Source: Cycas panzhihuaensis (taxonomy: Eukaryota; Cycadophyta). Taken from it: a DNA stretch of 64,000 nucleotides. Below are positions 47,190 through 60,086 of the stretch, piece by piece. The notes below the pieces were generated by a model. That model did no database searches. It saw only the letters and a list, made by a program, of their open reading frames with translations, and was not told the DNA's origin. The DNA lies in assembly GCA_023213395.1 (NCBI GenBank), contig CM041465.1, forward strand, positions 248,813,741 to 248,877,740. Reading direction: 5' to 3'. Positions within the stretch are counted from its first letter, which is position 1; each line of letters begins with the position of its first letter. The translations under genes and the position numbers were made by a program.

Positions 47190-47440
47190 TTCTTGGTTGA
47201 TAAATTTTGGTGCCACTCACCATATGACTGATATTGAAATTTTGCTCAAGGATACACATGTTATAAGGTCTTAAACAATTATATTTGGAGATAATCTCAT
47301 TTCTGATGCAATCAAAATTGGTAGAGCCCCCATTGCAATGAATAACTTCAATGGTGGAAATCACATTAGTAACATTCTCTTGGTGCCTAGTGTGAAACAA
47401 AACCTGTTGTCAGTTAGCCATATAGACAAATAAAATCTTG
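47190..47440 (+). pseudogene. Copia protease (element H)
   Basis: Encodes WLINFGATHHMTDIE near 47,195-47,240, the copia PR block with Asp-Ser replaced by Asn-Phe. NNFNGGNHISNILLVPSVKQ and LLSVSHI follow, the usual second half of the domain. Inactive by the Asp change. Confidence 0.87.
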
Positions 47441-47499
47441 AGGTTCTATTCAATCAAAGTGTCTGCACCATCACAGATCATGCTACAGGTTAATTAATT

Positions 47500-48580
47500 G
47501 CTATAAGACATGAGAACAATAGGTTATATAAGCTTGATGGAGTTTCCCACATCACTACCATACAACAAGATTCTTGTGCTTCTATACAAACAAATCACCT
47601 TAATAAAGGCAAGGGAATCTTAGTTGAAGATCCACCTATTAAAGAAATTATAGGTGAATGTTCATACCATAGCACCAAGGACCAATTATGGCATCAATTC
47701 TTAGGTCATCTGAACATGCAAAGCCTCAATGTCATATATAGCATATAAATGGTACACAACTTGCCTAAGATAAAAAGGAATAGTTGCATTTATGAGGCCT
47801 ATTTAGTTGGAAAATAACATAAAGATCTATTCACTTTAAAAAAGGCCTAGCATGCCTCTAAACCATTGGGGTTAATCCACTTAGATATATATGGACCTAT
47901 GTTAGTTCCTTCCCTCAATGGAAGTTAGATCTTCATGACTTTCATTGATGATTATTCATTGAAAGTTTGGGTCTACTTTCTTTGATACAAATTTAAAGCT
48001 TTTGAGAAATTTAAGGACTCTAAGGCTGAAGTTGAGAATGAAACCAGCAAGACTATCAAAATGTTTATTAGATAAAAGAGAGAGTATACATTAAGATAGT
48101 TTACCAACTTCTACTGAGAATTTAGGATCAAATGCTGATTCTCCACTCCTAACACACTCTAACAAAATAGTGTAGTAGAAAGAATGAACCAAACTTTGAT
48201 GAATAAAGCAAATGCTATGTTGAGTGCTGCAAATCTTGCTACTTGTTTTTGGGCTAAAGCTTTATCAACTACTATATATTTAACAAATAGAAGTGCCACC
48301 ATAGTTGTACAAGATATAACACCCAAGGAGGCTTGGTCAAGCCAAAGGCCTACCATCTGACATTTAAGGATATTTGACTACACCACATACAAGTTCATCC
48401 CCAAAGAAAATAGGAAAAAATTGGATGATAAGAGCTTCAAGTATGTTTTCATTGGTTATGTACCCAAATGTAAAGTTTACAAGGTGTATGACCTTATTGA
48501 AAATCATGTATACTTAACTCAGGACATTATCTTTACTGAAGAAATGCTAGACTTTAACCCATCTCAAATTTAATTTATCC
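47500..48580 (+). pseudogene. Copia GAG-pre-integrase and integrase (element H)
   Basis: NNRLYKLDG then LWHQFLGHLNMQSLNVI begin the zinc-binding part. In the core, LIHLDIYGPM keeps the first Asp and FMTFIDDYSLKVWVYFL follows. The second-Asp block is destroyed near 48,070. VVERMNQTLMNKANAMLS keeps Glu. IFTEEMLDF near 48,530 ends the domain. Several stops. Confidence 0.9.
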
Positions 48581-48789
48581 TAGATGATGATATTGGTGTA
48601 TCTTAAGTGCCTCTTACATCAATTATTGAGCCTCTTACACCAACAACATCCTACACATCAACTCCATCCTCAACTCTATTAGCTTCAACCTCAAATTTAG
48701 ATGCCACCTCTGTAATGCCACTTATATCATTAAATGATCTTCAGGTGGAGGTTACTAGTATCCAAAAATCTCATAAGTGATACCTACAA

Positions 48790-49850
48790 GTGATAAACGA
48801 TGTATCTCCTCCTCGTACTACTCCTAAGAGAGAGTCTAAGATAAGGCATTCAATAAATTATACCATAATAGCATGTGCTCTCGAGACTCTTAAGCCTTCT
48901 ACGTTTAATGAGGCAATCATAGACCAAACATGGAAAGTTACCATGGACAAAGAAATGAATTCAATCATCAAGAATGACACATAGGAGCTAACCGAATTGC
49001 TACTTAAAAAAAAGCCAATTGATTATAGATGATAATATAAAATAAAATTTTATACCAATGCCATTATTGGGCATCACAAAGCTTGCTTGGTAGCAAAAGG
49101 TCTCAAACAATAAGAGGGGATAGATTATGAAGAGACCTTTGCACCTATTGCTAATATGACCACATTCCATCTAGTTATGTCACAGCTCAATTCAATTGGC
49201 ATGCATACTAGATGGATTTGAAGAGTGCCTTCCTGAATGGAGAGCTCACTGAAGAACTTTTTTTAGGCAACCTCCCAACTATATTATTCATAGAAAAAAA
49301 TATTTAATCTATAAGCTCAAGAAAGCTCTCTACGTACTGAAGTAGGTACCTTGTCCTTTGTATGCTAAAATTGATGCCTTCTTCATACAACATGGATTCA
49401 CTCATTTACCCTATGATCCTAGTCTATATATTCGAATTAGAGGTAATTTAATCACTATCATAGTTCTTTATATGGACAACTCAGTAATTACTAAAAATTA
49501 CAATGAAGGTATAGCTTGGTTCTAATCAAAACTCAAAAGCAACTTTGAGATGATTGACCTCCGGTTGTTACATTATTTCTTTGGTATTGAGGTGTGGTAG
49601 GAACCTGGTTATATATTCTTCTCATAATCTAAATATACACATGAACTTCTATAGCAGTTCAAAATGAGCGATTGTAAACCATCACCCATACCAATGGAAA
49701 TAGGGACCAACCTTGTACTAGATAAACAAGACAAGCCCTTTGATCCTACTTTGTATGAGTATTTAGTTGGGAGTTTGATCTACCTCACTCATACTTAATA
49801 AGATCTCTCCTATGTAGTTAGGATCTACTCTAGATACATGTTATAGCCCA
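48790..49850 (+). pseudogene. Copia reverse transcriptase (element H)
   Basis: 48790-48984 gives the pre-RT segment with STFNEAIIDQTWKVTMDKEM. Then come HHKACLVAKGLKQ, ETFAPIANMTTF, LKSAFLNGELTEE and LKKALYVL-like blocks, with stops and shifts. The catalytic box near 49,470 reads LYMDNSVIT: YVDD is YMDN, so the second Asp is lost. VGSLIYLTHT near 49,770 ends RT. Confidence 0.88.
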
Positions 49851-50079
49851 AGGTATTTCACTGGAAAGTCATCACTAAAATCTTCAAGTACATCTGTGAC
49901 ACACTTCAGGTTAGTCTTGATTATAACCAAGCTAACAATCCTATCTTAAAAGGATATATAAATGTTAATTAGGCTAGTTTCCAAGACTCACACCATTCTA
50001 TGCCAAGGTACTACTCTGAATAAACTCAGTTGTAGTTTCTTACAGCTATAAGAAATAACCAAATATTACTCTCTCCTCC

Positions 50080-50400
50080 ATGGAAGATGAGTATAAAGCA
50101 ACTATTTATGCCACTACTGAGGTGATTTAGCTATGTAGGATTCTTACTGAACTTAGACTTCAACAAACTCAAGCCACCACTCTCTATTATGATAATCAAA
50201 ATATTTTAAAGATGACTAAGAATCTTATCTTCCATGCAAGAATTAAACATATAGAGGTTCATCATCACTTTATCCATGAACATGTACAAAATAGAGAAAT
50301 TGACCTTGTGTACTGACCAACTAAGGACCAAGTTGCAGATATCTTCACTAAAGTACTTAGTAGATGAAAGTTTGAAAGATTTTGGCATGACCTTAGCATC
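50080..50400 (+). pseudogene. Copia RNase H (element H)
   Basis: SSMEDEYKATIYATTEVI (Glu/Asp start), LYYDNQNILKMTKNLIFHAR, KHIEVHHHFIHEHVQ and VADIFTKVLS run in one frame with few stops up to the purine tract. Best-preserved copia RNase H in the window. Confidence 0.92.
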
Positions 50401-50430
50401 AAGTCAAATGAAGTTATCATTAAGGGAGGG

Positions 50431-50818
50431 TGTTAAAACATTAGTGACATCTTATTTATAAATGTATCTTTTGTATCTATGTATCATTAGTTGTACCATA
50501 TTATAATTGAATTATAATATATAGTATTGTCAGGTTTGCCCCTTACCAAATAACAAGCCAATTATATTGGTCTATTATGTTGGCTAATTAGATTAATATT
50601 TGAGGTATATCATCACCTATAAATTATACCCAAGTGCTCTTCTATGTACATTGAATTTCTAGATACAATGAAGCTCTACTAAATTAAAGACTTATGGTGC
50701 TAACTAATTTGGTCATCTCTATTCTATGCAAATAATTTACATCGAAATGCCATTTATTTTATTTATGCTTTTATTCTGTATGCACACGAATATTTTAGAT
50801 CCTATGTTGATTTTTTCA
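50431..50818 (+). repeat. 3' LTR of element H
   Basis: Starts TGTTAAAACATTA directly after PPT TAAGGGAGGG (50421-50430); ends GATTTTTTCA. Confidence 0.95.
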
Positions 50819-50823
50819 TGCAT

Positions 50824-51040
50824 CTCTTCATTTAATATGTTTGATACTTATCTTAAACACTTTATGAATGATTCATAGTTCATTTATTGTTCTTAAAAGT
50901 TACATATTAATAAATGTTTCATATATCTACCTACTTAGTTACATAAGATATTATCATAATGTTAACATAGTATCACAACTTATTTAAAAATTTAACACAA
51001 TATCAAGGCTTTTACATCAGTCATGTCATAACTTTTAACA
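50824..51040 (+). repeat. 5' LTR of element F, piece 3
   Basis: Aligns with 54,080-54,294 of the F 3' LTR. Ends CTTTTAACA right before the PBS. Confidence 0.82.
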
Positions 51041-51054
51041 TGGTATTAGAGAAC
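51041..51054 (+). other. PBS of element F (tRNA-iMet type)
   Basis: TGGTATTAGAGAAC abuts the LTR; the first eleven bases match the initiator-Met PBS with one change. Confidence 0.8.
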
Positions 51055-53750
51055 AGGTGAGGAGACGTCACATCAAAATGACACAACGAAAGTAGAAAGC
51101 TAAGATAAGTAAGAAGAAAACCACATGAATAGTTATAGTCTATGTCGTTTAAGAATGATCCATGTATGCATTATACATGGATTTGAGGAGCTAGTGATAG
51201 GTCAGTAAGAGTTGGTATCTAAGTCAAAAACTAAGCTATATTGATGGCATGTACTTGAGATTATTAGGGAAAGATGAAAAAGAAGTGATAAAGATTTAGA
51301 ACCATTAGTGAGAATGTTTACATTGATAGAATAGTTGAATGTATATTGATACATATAATTAAAGGTCCCATGGATGTAATGAAGAATTCAATGCCTCTAT
51401 TCCATGAAACAAACAACACATCATTGTTGGATGTAAGAAGAGATATGCAGGCATGATAGAACATGGCATAGTGAACAACATGAAAGGTAATTAATTAGTT
51501 GTTTGGAGGCATCGAGGTTTATGAAGATCCCACAATTTAGTTGAGCACTTCTAGATAGATAATGAGGCGATTTAAAATATCAAGAAAGCAACCAAAGATA
51601 AAATATTGGCCCATGAGAAGAAAGGCACTAACCAAGATGCCATCTGTCAGACAGACGATGGTAACAAATAACCATGGAGACGCATTATCCATAGTTCAAG
51701 AGTTCTTCAAGCTTTCCATTATCTTAAGAATAGAATAGATTGAGTCACTCATGAATTATTTATCCCTTAAAATTACATCTGCAAGCTCGATGAAATCTTG
51801 GTGTTGACATCTACCTCGGGCTAATTGTAGTTGCGAATCACAAGAACCACAGAATCTCAAATTTCAAGTTTGAGAATGAAGACAAATTATAACAAAGTGG
51901 AGAACAATAAAGGCATGAAAAGATATCTCATTTAGATCATAGATTGGCTATGGTGCACCCAATGGATCATTTATTTGGTGATCCAAATGCAAATATAGTA
52001 CCCAAACATCCTTAGAATCAATTGTAGACATGAATAATTTGTCTATGAAATTGCATTTGAAGTAAAGAAATCCTAAACATGAAAATGCACAAAAATGACA
52101 CAATGAATTCTTGATCATATTTATTTTTTATAATGTTGTGAATAAATTTAACCAGATTAAGTAATTTATTTAGATTTGTTAGATCCTACAAAGAGATGAG
52201 TGGATGGTCACATGGAGCTGTAACACGATCACAAGTTAAATACAGCAGGTGTTATGTTTATTTTTACCTTGATTTTATTTTTTAAGTGATATACTAATAA
52301 TGTTTTGAATATAAATTTTTAGTCTGAAAACATATTTCCAGCTTGTCAATTGTGTTGAAAAGAAGACTCAAACACAACTAAAACAGGTGGTCACAAGGAA
52401 TAATTTTAATACCATATCATGAAGATTTTAATCGATAGATATTGATAAGTAGTTTATTGCATGGTAAAAGATACATTTTCTAAGTAATTTAAGACATTTT
52501 TTATGATTTTAAAGACTCGTAAATATATTTGATAGAATTGGATACTTGATGATGAGTTTGGATAAATGTTTTACTGAATATTAATAAAAAGAGACATGTT
52601 AAGGCTCGATTATTACATATTACAGCTCAAAATCAAGATGTGAAGTAAATGAGAACTTATTCGATGATGAACATGAGACAAATACACGTTGGACTTTATA
52701 ACAAAATCCCCCTAATGCATTTAATACATTTGATGTAATGACTGCAACATTGATAAAATAACATTAGAGATAAAGTTGATCAAATATCATCTAGTTTGGT
52801 ATATCATTTAGTTCTATAAGGTACATAATGACCACCTAATTATTTGAATAAAATTTTTGATTGAATAATGAATGAATGATAGATATATTTGATACCACTT
52901 AATAATTAAAAGAATGTTGCTTAATTGAGTTATTGTTAGTTGAGAGTATGAATTCATTGAGTTACCCACCTGATATGAGATGAGAAAAGGTCTCATAAAT
53001 TTGATTGTTGATCAATTTGTAATAACGATTATAGGTTATCCATAAAACCAAAATCAACTGTTGAGGAGTCTAGTTGATATATGTTTCAGTTAGAAATCTA
53101 ATAGTTTTATATGGTAAGAGGCATGGAATATATTTTACATATTATCTTGTTACAAAAAATTTGGCAAGCAAGGTGATACACCATGTCCAAGGAATTAGTT
53201 AATTTGATAATTGATTGATTGATAAGATTAGTTACTAAAGAAAGTTGCAAGGGTTACCTTGTGTAGAATTTCTAATGGTGGAGCATAAAAGCTTTCCCAT
53301 ATCTTGTAGGACAAGAGGTAACAAAAAAATCATAAACTACTTTTGTTACAACATCTTTGTCTAATCACAATATGTTGTTCTCTGTTTGTGAAGTTGATAA
53401 ATCACATATGATAAATATTTCATATATAACTAGTAATTGTAGGACTTGGTTACCAATATAATTTCATAGATGGTTATTGTTTTATATGGACATTAGTGGA
53501 TTTGGTTTATTTATAAGTTGATGATTTTGTGTTGCAGTTTATATAACTAGAGGATATAAAGTTGTAAGTAATGTTTAATCATCAATTTATAGGTGGTGTT
53601 ATAAGTTAAGATATTGATGATATAACTAAATCTGCTTACTAAAGAACAAGCAATGAAGATAGGTTTGATGGTTTATATATTCATACATGATATAAAGACA
53701 TGATAAGTAGATGAAAATATTTAAGATTTCCATAAATAAAACATTTAAGG
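51055..53750 (+). other. Interior of element F, no recognised protein
   Basis: 2.7 kb without a long frame on either strand and without RT, IN or RNase H motifs. It may hold a highly decayed gag. GGTCACATGGAGC near 52,208 recurs in the leader of element H. Confidence 0.6.
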
Positions 53751-53766
53751 CGAGTGGGAAGGGGTG

Positions 53767-54294
53767 TGCTATAATATGAATTTCATGAAAGTTGATGTAA
53801 TGTTTAATTAGTAGTTAAGTTGTCATTGCTCAATGTAAAAAAGTTCTTACACATATTCTTATCAACTAATATAACAATGAAATATCATTAGATGATGATG
53901 AGATGACATGAGTATATAAGGGCAATGTACACTAGAAGGCATATTAGATCACCTCATACTTCTTATGAGCCTAAATAACTCATCATAAGGATTATTGATT
54001 ATCTTTCACGTATAAATTTGGTGTCTCATAATGAGACCTTTCTATTGTATGTGATTACACTATGTTGATGTTTACATATCTTCATTGAATGTGTTTGATG
54101 CTTACCTTGAACACTTCGTGAATGATTCATATTTTATTTATTATTTTTAAAAGTTACATATTAATGAATGCTTCACATATCTTCCTACTTGGTTACATAA
54201 GGTATTATCATAATGTTAATATTGTATAACAACATATTCAAGAATCTGACATCATATAAAAGTTTTTATAGAAGTCATTTCATAAATTTTAACA
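53767..54294 (+). repeat. 3' LTR of element F
   Basis: Starts TGCTATAATA after a purine tract (53752-53764) and ends ATTTTAACA. About 50 bp shorter than the reassembled 5' LTR. Confidence 0.8.
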
Positions 54295-56396
54295 CTTTTT
54301 AAGGTCTTTAGAGTTTTCATCTTATTTGTTGCCATAAAGAGTTCTTTTAGGCATATTATATCAACTCTTTTTATTGCTACTTCATTTGATGTGGTTGCTT
54401 CTTTCAAATATTAGAGGCCTTCCCTTATTTCTATTAAATGTCCTAAGTCATATCAATTTAGTCTTTAGTGGGGCAGAGCATATATATTATTGGAAAACTA
54501 TTTTACGAATTGGTCTAAAATGCTAACATTTACTATGTTGATTTTTATTGATTCCAAAAGATCGATTATTTTGGGTTCTTATGTTAGTCTTATTACTACT
54601 TCTTTCTTAATCTTTTTCACTCTATTGGTTGTGACTTCCTACTAATTATTGACCTAAATAATTAGATTCCTAGCAATCACTAGAACTACTATGATATAGT
54701 TCTACATATTTTGCTTACATTATTCAAGTGGCTGGGATAAAAAGCTTTCTATGAATTGTGAATAAGTTACACACTTTTTAATAACAACCTTATATTAATT
54801 GCATGCCTAATAGTGCCTGCTTCCTCATAATTTATTATAGACCAAATACACCTTGCCAAAATCATAAAAGAAGTCACATTTTATAATCTTGTCATTTAGC
54901 ATTTTGACCCATTCTTCTAGGTCTATACGGTTATTAAAGGTGTACGGCATGATCTCCTTCAAACTCATATTTTCATCTAACACTATATCCTCCCAATATA
55001 CAAATGTATTTGAATTTATATATGTGGACTTTTAAGCACAAAATGATTATGATTCTCTTGTAACCAATTTCTAGACCCTATCATAATTCAAATTGTAGAA
55101 GATAAATTGGTCATACTTGGTAGAGATAAGCAGCGATAGGTGTGACAATGTTCCAAAGAGAAACTTGCTCATGAAATCATAATGCACCATAAAAAGTAAC
55201 TAATAAGCACTAGTAAGAATGATTGTTAGTGCAGGAAAATACTAAACAGTGCCTACCAAGAGAGTGGTGGAATTTCAAGGACAATACAAGAAGTTAGATG
55301 AATTGGTGATGGTGGTGATAAACACTTAAGGCTATAAATCTTGTGCATTCTACTTTCCTATCCTATCTTTTGTAAATCATTACTCTATAAAGGGCTTGTT
55401 GACATTAAAATTAAACTACTAGATAACGAATTAAATTTTTCACTAAAAAATAACAAAGAGGACTCTAATAAACCATGGAGACTTCTATATTATGATATAA
55501 GGAATGAATTCAAATTAATAACTAGGAACCTTGATGAATAATCATTGGCAATAAAAATAGAAGGTTAATTTAATAAATAATAGTAGAAAAATGAATTAAA
55601 ATAAGAATAACTTAATGATAAATGTTTCAAAAAATGTGAATTAAAATGATTTTAAAAAATAGATGAAGGTTAATCTAGAGTATTCTATTTTATAAGCAGA
55701 TGTAAAGTTATCCAATAACAACTAATAAAATAATCAAAATTTTAAAACAAAATATATACAACAATAACTTCTTCACTTTATTGGGTATTTTGATTTTAAA
55801 AATTCTAAATGAGAAGACACCAAAGAAAACTAGATCAATAAATATAAAAATCCAAAAAGGACAAACCTAATGGCTAGAGACATGAAAAATCAATATTGAA
55901 CTACAAAAATAAATTATTGAATGTGTGAAGTATGCTATAGATAGGAACCACTCAAACTACAAGCTAAGGGGTTTAAAATGTGAGATTGTTATATGGTATT
56001 CTACTTATTTTTAAAAGATGGAATATATTCACTTTAATTATTTACCAAAGTTTAGGAAAGGAATGATGTAGAGGATGAAAAATAAATGTCATATGCATAG
56101 GTTGAGTGATTACCCAAGAAACATCTCTAACCTTACCTATCTTTCAAAGTAGTTCATAATGGCTTTTTTATTATTTACCTCAACGCTTGTTATGAGGTTC
56201 ATTGACCAACTATTTCAACATCTGTTAACTTCGAAATTTCTCTTCTATTTACCATGTGGCAACCAACACTATATATTGCTCTTGTTTGCTTGTGTCAAAT
56301 GCTAATCCATGTTATCTCCTAGCCTACTATGTATGCACTTCGCAAATAACAATGTAGTCTTATCAATTTTGCTAGTACTAATATTTAATTACTTAT
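54295..56396. other. Unassigned spacer with one coding-like stretch
   Basis: 2.1 kb without LTRs. On the minus strand 54825-55031 is open for 68 codons (ENMSLKEIMPYTFNNRID, EEWVKMLNDKIIKCDFFYDF). The composition looks like real protein rather than chance, but I do not recognise it. The rest is AT-rich without signal. Confidence 0.4.
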
Positions 56397-56788
56397 TGTA
56401 ATGTTGGTTTAAGTCATGTTAAGTCCCTCCACTATCTCATTATTTCTTAATATTAAATTATAGAAACCTTGAAGATATATGCATGTTCTCACCTATTCAT
56501 ATATCATCATATTAGATAAGCTATAAGTTCTCCTATTTTGTTGGACATGTAAGAGGTGTATATATCAATAAGTATGTACTTCTTTATAATGCAATATTAG
56601 AGATGATCATTCCCCAATAGTTTATTATCTTGTGTCTTGGTGCATATTTCATCTTATTTATATTTCAATGTAATATTTTAAATTGCCTCATTATTGAAAA
56701 TTCCTCATGCTAAATCACATTGAATCATTGTATCGAATTACTGCTGCTTCTTTGTTTATGGTATTAGAATCAAAATTTAATATCAACA
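56397..56788 (+). repeat. 5' LTR of element I
   Basis: Matches 58941-59336, strongest over 56,560-56,780 (for example GCAATATTAGAGATGATCAT). Ends ATCAACA. Confidence 0.8.
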
Positions 56789-58940
56789 AGTGGTACAGGA
56801 GCTATGTGTGGTAATTCTAAAGAGCATGTATATGCATTAATGAAGTTGTATATTATCGAAGACTATGATAGCATATTGAAGAGATCATGTAGAGCCAAAT
56901 ATTTAGCTATAGAACTAGTTTATGCATGCTTCATCAATGAATGATTATGAATAAACTAGGTTGAGTTAGGAACCATTTCTCGCGATGAGAATTATCTTGA
57001 ATCCATTGGACTTATGTTATATGCATATGGTGCCAAAATAATCAACATGGAGGAGCTTTGAAGCCAACTCCAAATTTAATTACTCAGGAAGATTATTAGT
57101 CCATTTTTTTAGAGGTCATTACAAACATCCTAATTAGAGTTAATTGCCGGTTTAAGCTATATTTAAAACCCTAAATCACAGTTGAGAATAAGTGCCCTTA
57201 TGCAAAGCTAGTGTAGGGCATAAAGGAAAAAGGAAATGATATAACTTGTTGCTAGCAAGAAAATGTTGCAAAATTAAAGCAAATCTAGTTAGGAGTCCTT
57301 GAGCTCTTATTTCCTATTTTTTAGGGCAAAGTAATATCAATTATTAGGCTTTATTTTTTTTTTCATAGCTAATTAAGATGGTGGTGGAACATGTAATAAA
57401 AACAACAAAAATGGACGTTGCAATAATAGTAAATTATTATAGGTTTCATGTAAGTACATGGTAATTGGAGCTTAAATAATGCCACCAAACATTGAGGGAC
57501 CTACTCAATAGATCTAGAGAGTACCCATAGGAAGTTATTTTAGAATTTGATATGAAGAGAGTCCCCCACCATTAATGTTAAATGCCCAAAACATCAAGCA
57601 ATGAATTCCAAAACAACTATGGCTTTGGTGCTTTTTTTATTGCAAGGTTTTTATAATTAAACATTATGTAGTTAGTAATCATCCTTTTGTAACCTTTAGA
57701 TGATTGATACACATTCTCCACAAGTGGAACAATCAAATCCAACATCAAAGCCTTTAAAACAATGTAAAATAATAGTGGTAATCACATATACATGTTTATT
57801 GTTTATTAAGCATTTTTTTCCCCTTAGAGTTAAAATGAATTAAATTTGTTTGGATAAAATCTCTAAGTCCACCCCCTTGTCGTAGTAGATATCACACAGA
57901 GAAAATAAACAACCTAAGTCCTAAATGAAAAGGGTCTAAACGAAATTTTTACCCAATGCTTAATATTCTCATAGTAATAGTCACTAACTTATCCATAAAG
58001 TTTGCATGTAATAATGAAATTTTAATCCATTATTTGCATTGAAGAGTACGTTTCGATGACTTTGAAATGGTTCGTCACATAAGCCCATTTGGTGAAGATG
58101 CAATACAAATTTTAACATTTAAAGTGGATAAAATAGAGAATTACTCTTTATGGTTTCAATGTTTTGGATTTTCAAGCATGTTAAATAATTTCAATGCACC
58201 CAAATTAAGGGATAGCATGAAAAAGGCTCTATTTTAGGCTTATTAGAACCTATTTTATAAGAAGAAGCTACTAAAAATTTTTAAAGAGAGAGAGAATTTA
58301 ATATAAATAGAAAAAATAATATTTGATTAAAATCATATCTTGTAATGTGTCAAAAAAAAGAGAGTTTGAGTAAGTCAAGTTTCATTTTATTATTAGAGCT
58401 ATGTAAGCCCAACAGGGAAAACTAAATAAATAAAATCATGATGATTTGTTTCAAACCAAAAAACCAATCATGTTATGTTTACAGCTAAAATGCCAACATT
58501 GAACTCATATTCCACCCAAGATTTATTAAAGAAACTATTATCTTACTACTAATATACAAGGGGTGGAATGTTTATGCTACTCTCGTATTCTTAGCTCATT
58601 CATATGACTAAGTAGTGTGAAATGCTCCTAGAATGTGTTAATAATTGTTAACTAAGCCATATACTTGAAGTCCTTCATAGCAAACTAGTAGCTAGAGTAG
58701 TTGATTATCCATGTAGATTGATTGATGGTGATCCTTCTATATATGCATCAATAGATTTATTCAAGATGGAAGAGTTAACTAGCAACTTGTTAAAGATGGA
58801 GTTGACTTGGTGATGTTCCTCCACATGTAGATTTTCAACATTCAAGAGATAAAGAAAGAAAACTTATGATGTGACATTTATTGTTTCATGTAATTAAACA
58901 ACATAGAGGAAAATGTTCATAAGAATAGTTAACTACTGAC
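56789..58940 (+). other. Interior of element I
   Basis: Starts with the PBS-like site; otherwise AT-rich, with no protein or RNA gene recognised. Confidence 0.6.
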
Positions 58941-59336
58941 TGTAAAGTTATGTTTAGTTATATTACATCCTCCCACTCTCTTGTTATATCTTAATACTAA
59001 ATTGTGAGCACCTTGAAGATTCTTGTATATGCTCATTAATTCATATATATCATCCTATTAAATGAGTTGTAGGTTCTTTTATTCTATTAAACTCCTAAAT
59101 GGTTTATGTATCTAGAAATATGATTTTTTTTCATAATGCAATATTGGATATGATCATTGCTTATCAGTTTATTGTCCTATATCTTAGTGCATATCTTATC
59201 TTATTTGCATTTCAATGTAATATCTTATGTCACTTCATCGTTGAGAAATCCTCATGTTAACATCATGTTCAATTATTGTGTTGAATTGTTATTTTTGATT
59301 TGTTTATGGTATCAAAAATAAACTTTAATACCAACA
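58941..59336 (+). repeat. 3' LTR of element I
   Basis: Starts TGTAAAGTT and ends ACCAACA. Strong match to the 5' copy. Confidence 0.8.
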
Positions 59337-59341
59337 CTTTT

Positions 59342-60071
59342 CTAATACCGCTCCATGGAAATTGTGAGTATGCACACAATTGCGTAAGTTTTAAAGGAGA
59401 TAAAACAACTTATATTTAACTAATGTTGAGAAAAGCACCATAGACATCTACTTTCTATTAAATATTTGATGAGGTGGTGATCTCTTCAACAACACAAGCA
59501 TGCAAGTAAAATAATCTATCTCAAAAAAATAGAACCAAGCTCTTTATACAACAATGTTTCTTTTGCAAATTTGAGGTTTTATATTCTAAAAACTCCAAAA
59601 TTGCCAAATTAAAGATTTTTCTAATAAATAAATATGTAAAATTGTGTCATTTGGCTAGGCAAAAATTCTAGTAAATATCCCCTAAAATTAGGAAACTAAC
59701 TTGAAGCAAAAAAACACCCAAATTTCAAATTTTCTATTTATAGTACATTTTTTGAAGTACTCAAAATCATATAACAATTAACCCATGGGTACTTATGCAT
59801 GTCATGGGCCCTACGGGAACACTAATAAAGTAAAACTAATCTCCTCACTAAGAAATTTAGTACTCAACATTTTTTTAAAGTGACAAATAATCATAAATTT
59901 TAATTTTGGATAACCAGATGATCTTGGATGGTTTCGGGGACTAAATAAAGTGAAGTCATAACTCATAGATCTACATCCCCTAAAAAATTAGACTGAGACG
60001 GATACCGAAGTCAAAAGTTATGGTCTCAACAACGTAACCCTCCAAACATGGGATTTGTAGATGCTCTTACA
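59342..60071 (-). repeat. Probable 3' LTR of gypsy remnant J
   Basis: On the minus strand an LTR-like start, TGTAAGAGCATC, follows a purine tract (AACATGGGAGGATGA, complement of 60072-60086). The left boundary was not found; the element's 5' half is beyond nested K and is not seen. Confidence 0.5.
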
Positions 60072-60086
60072 TCATCCTCCCATGTT

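Larger units (their letters stand above)
43955..50818 (+). mobile_element. Element H: complete, decayed Ty1/copia element
   Basis: LTRs of 389 and 388 bp (43955-44343, 50431-50818), PBS at 44344, PPT at 50421-50430 and perfect target duplications tgcat (43950-43954, 50819-50823). Gag, PR, IN, RT and RNase H follow in copia order on the plus strand, with stops throughout. Inserted in the 5' LTR of element F. Confidence 0.95.
39137..54294 (+). mobile_element. Element F: pol-less LTR retrotransposon, host of G and H
   Basis: Its 3' LTR (53767-54294) matches three separated pieces, 39137-39345, 43799-43954 and 50824-51040. These join exactly across the target duplications of the nested elements G and H and together form the 5' LTR. 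A PBS follows at 51041 and a purine-rich tract (GAGTGGGAAGGGG) precedes the 3' LTR. The interior (51,055-53,750, ~2.7 kb) has no recognisable retroelement protein, so F is a large non-autonomous derivative. Its own target duplication is not clear. Confidence 0.82.
56397..59336 (+). mobile_element. Element I: short coding-free LTR retrotransposon
   Basis: LTRs at 56397-56788 and 58941-59336 (392 and 396 bp) match along their length, starting TGTAA and ending CAACA. A PBS-like TGGTACAGGAGC follows at 56791. Flanks cttat (56392-56396) and ctttt (59337-59341) agree at four of five bases. The 2.15-kb interior has no coding frame of note and no clear purine tract. A non-autonomous element, between TRIM and LARD in size. 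Confidence 0.75.

Noticed and set aside
54285-54305. Target duplication for element F
   Set aside because: The flanks tttgt (left) and ctttt (right) do not match convincingly, so no TSD is claimed.
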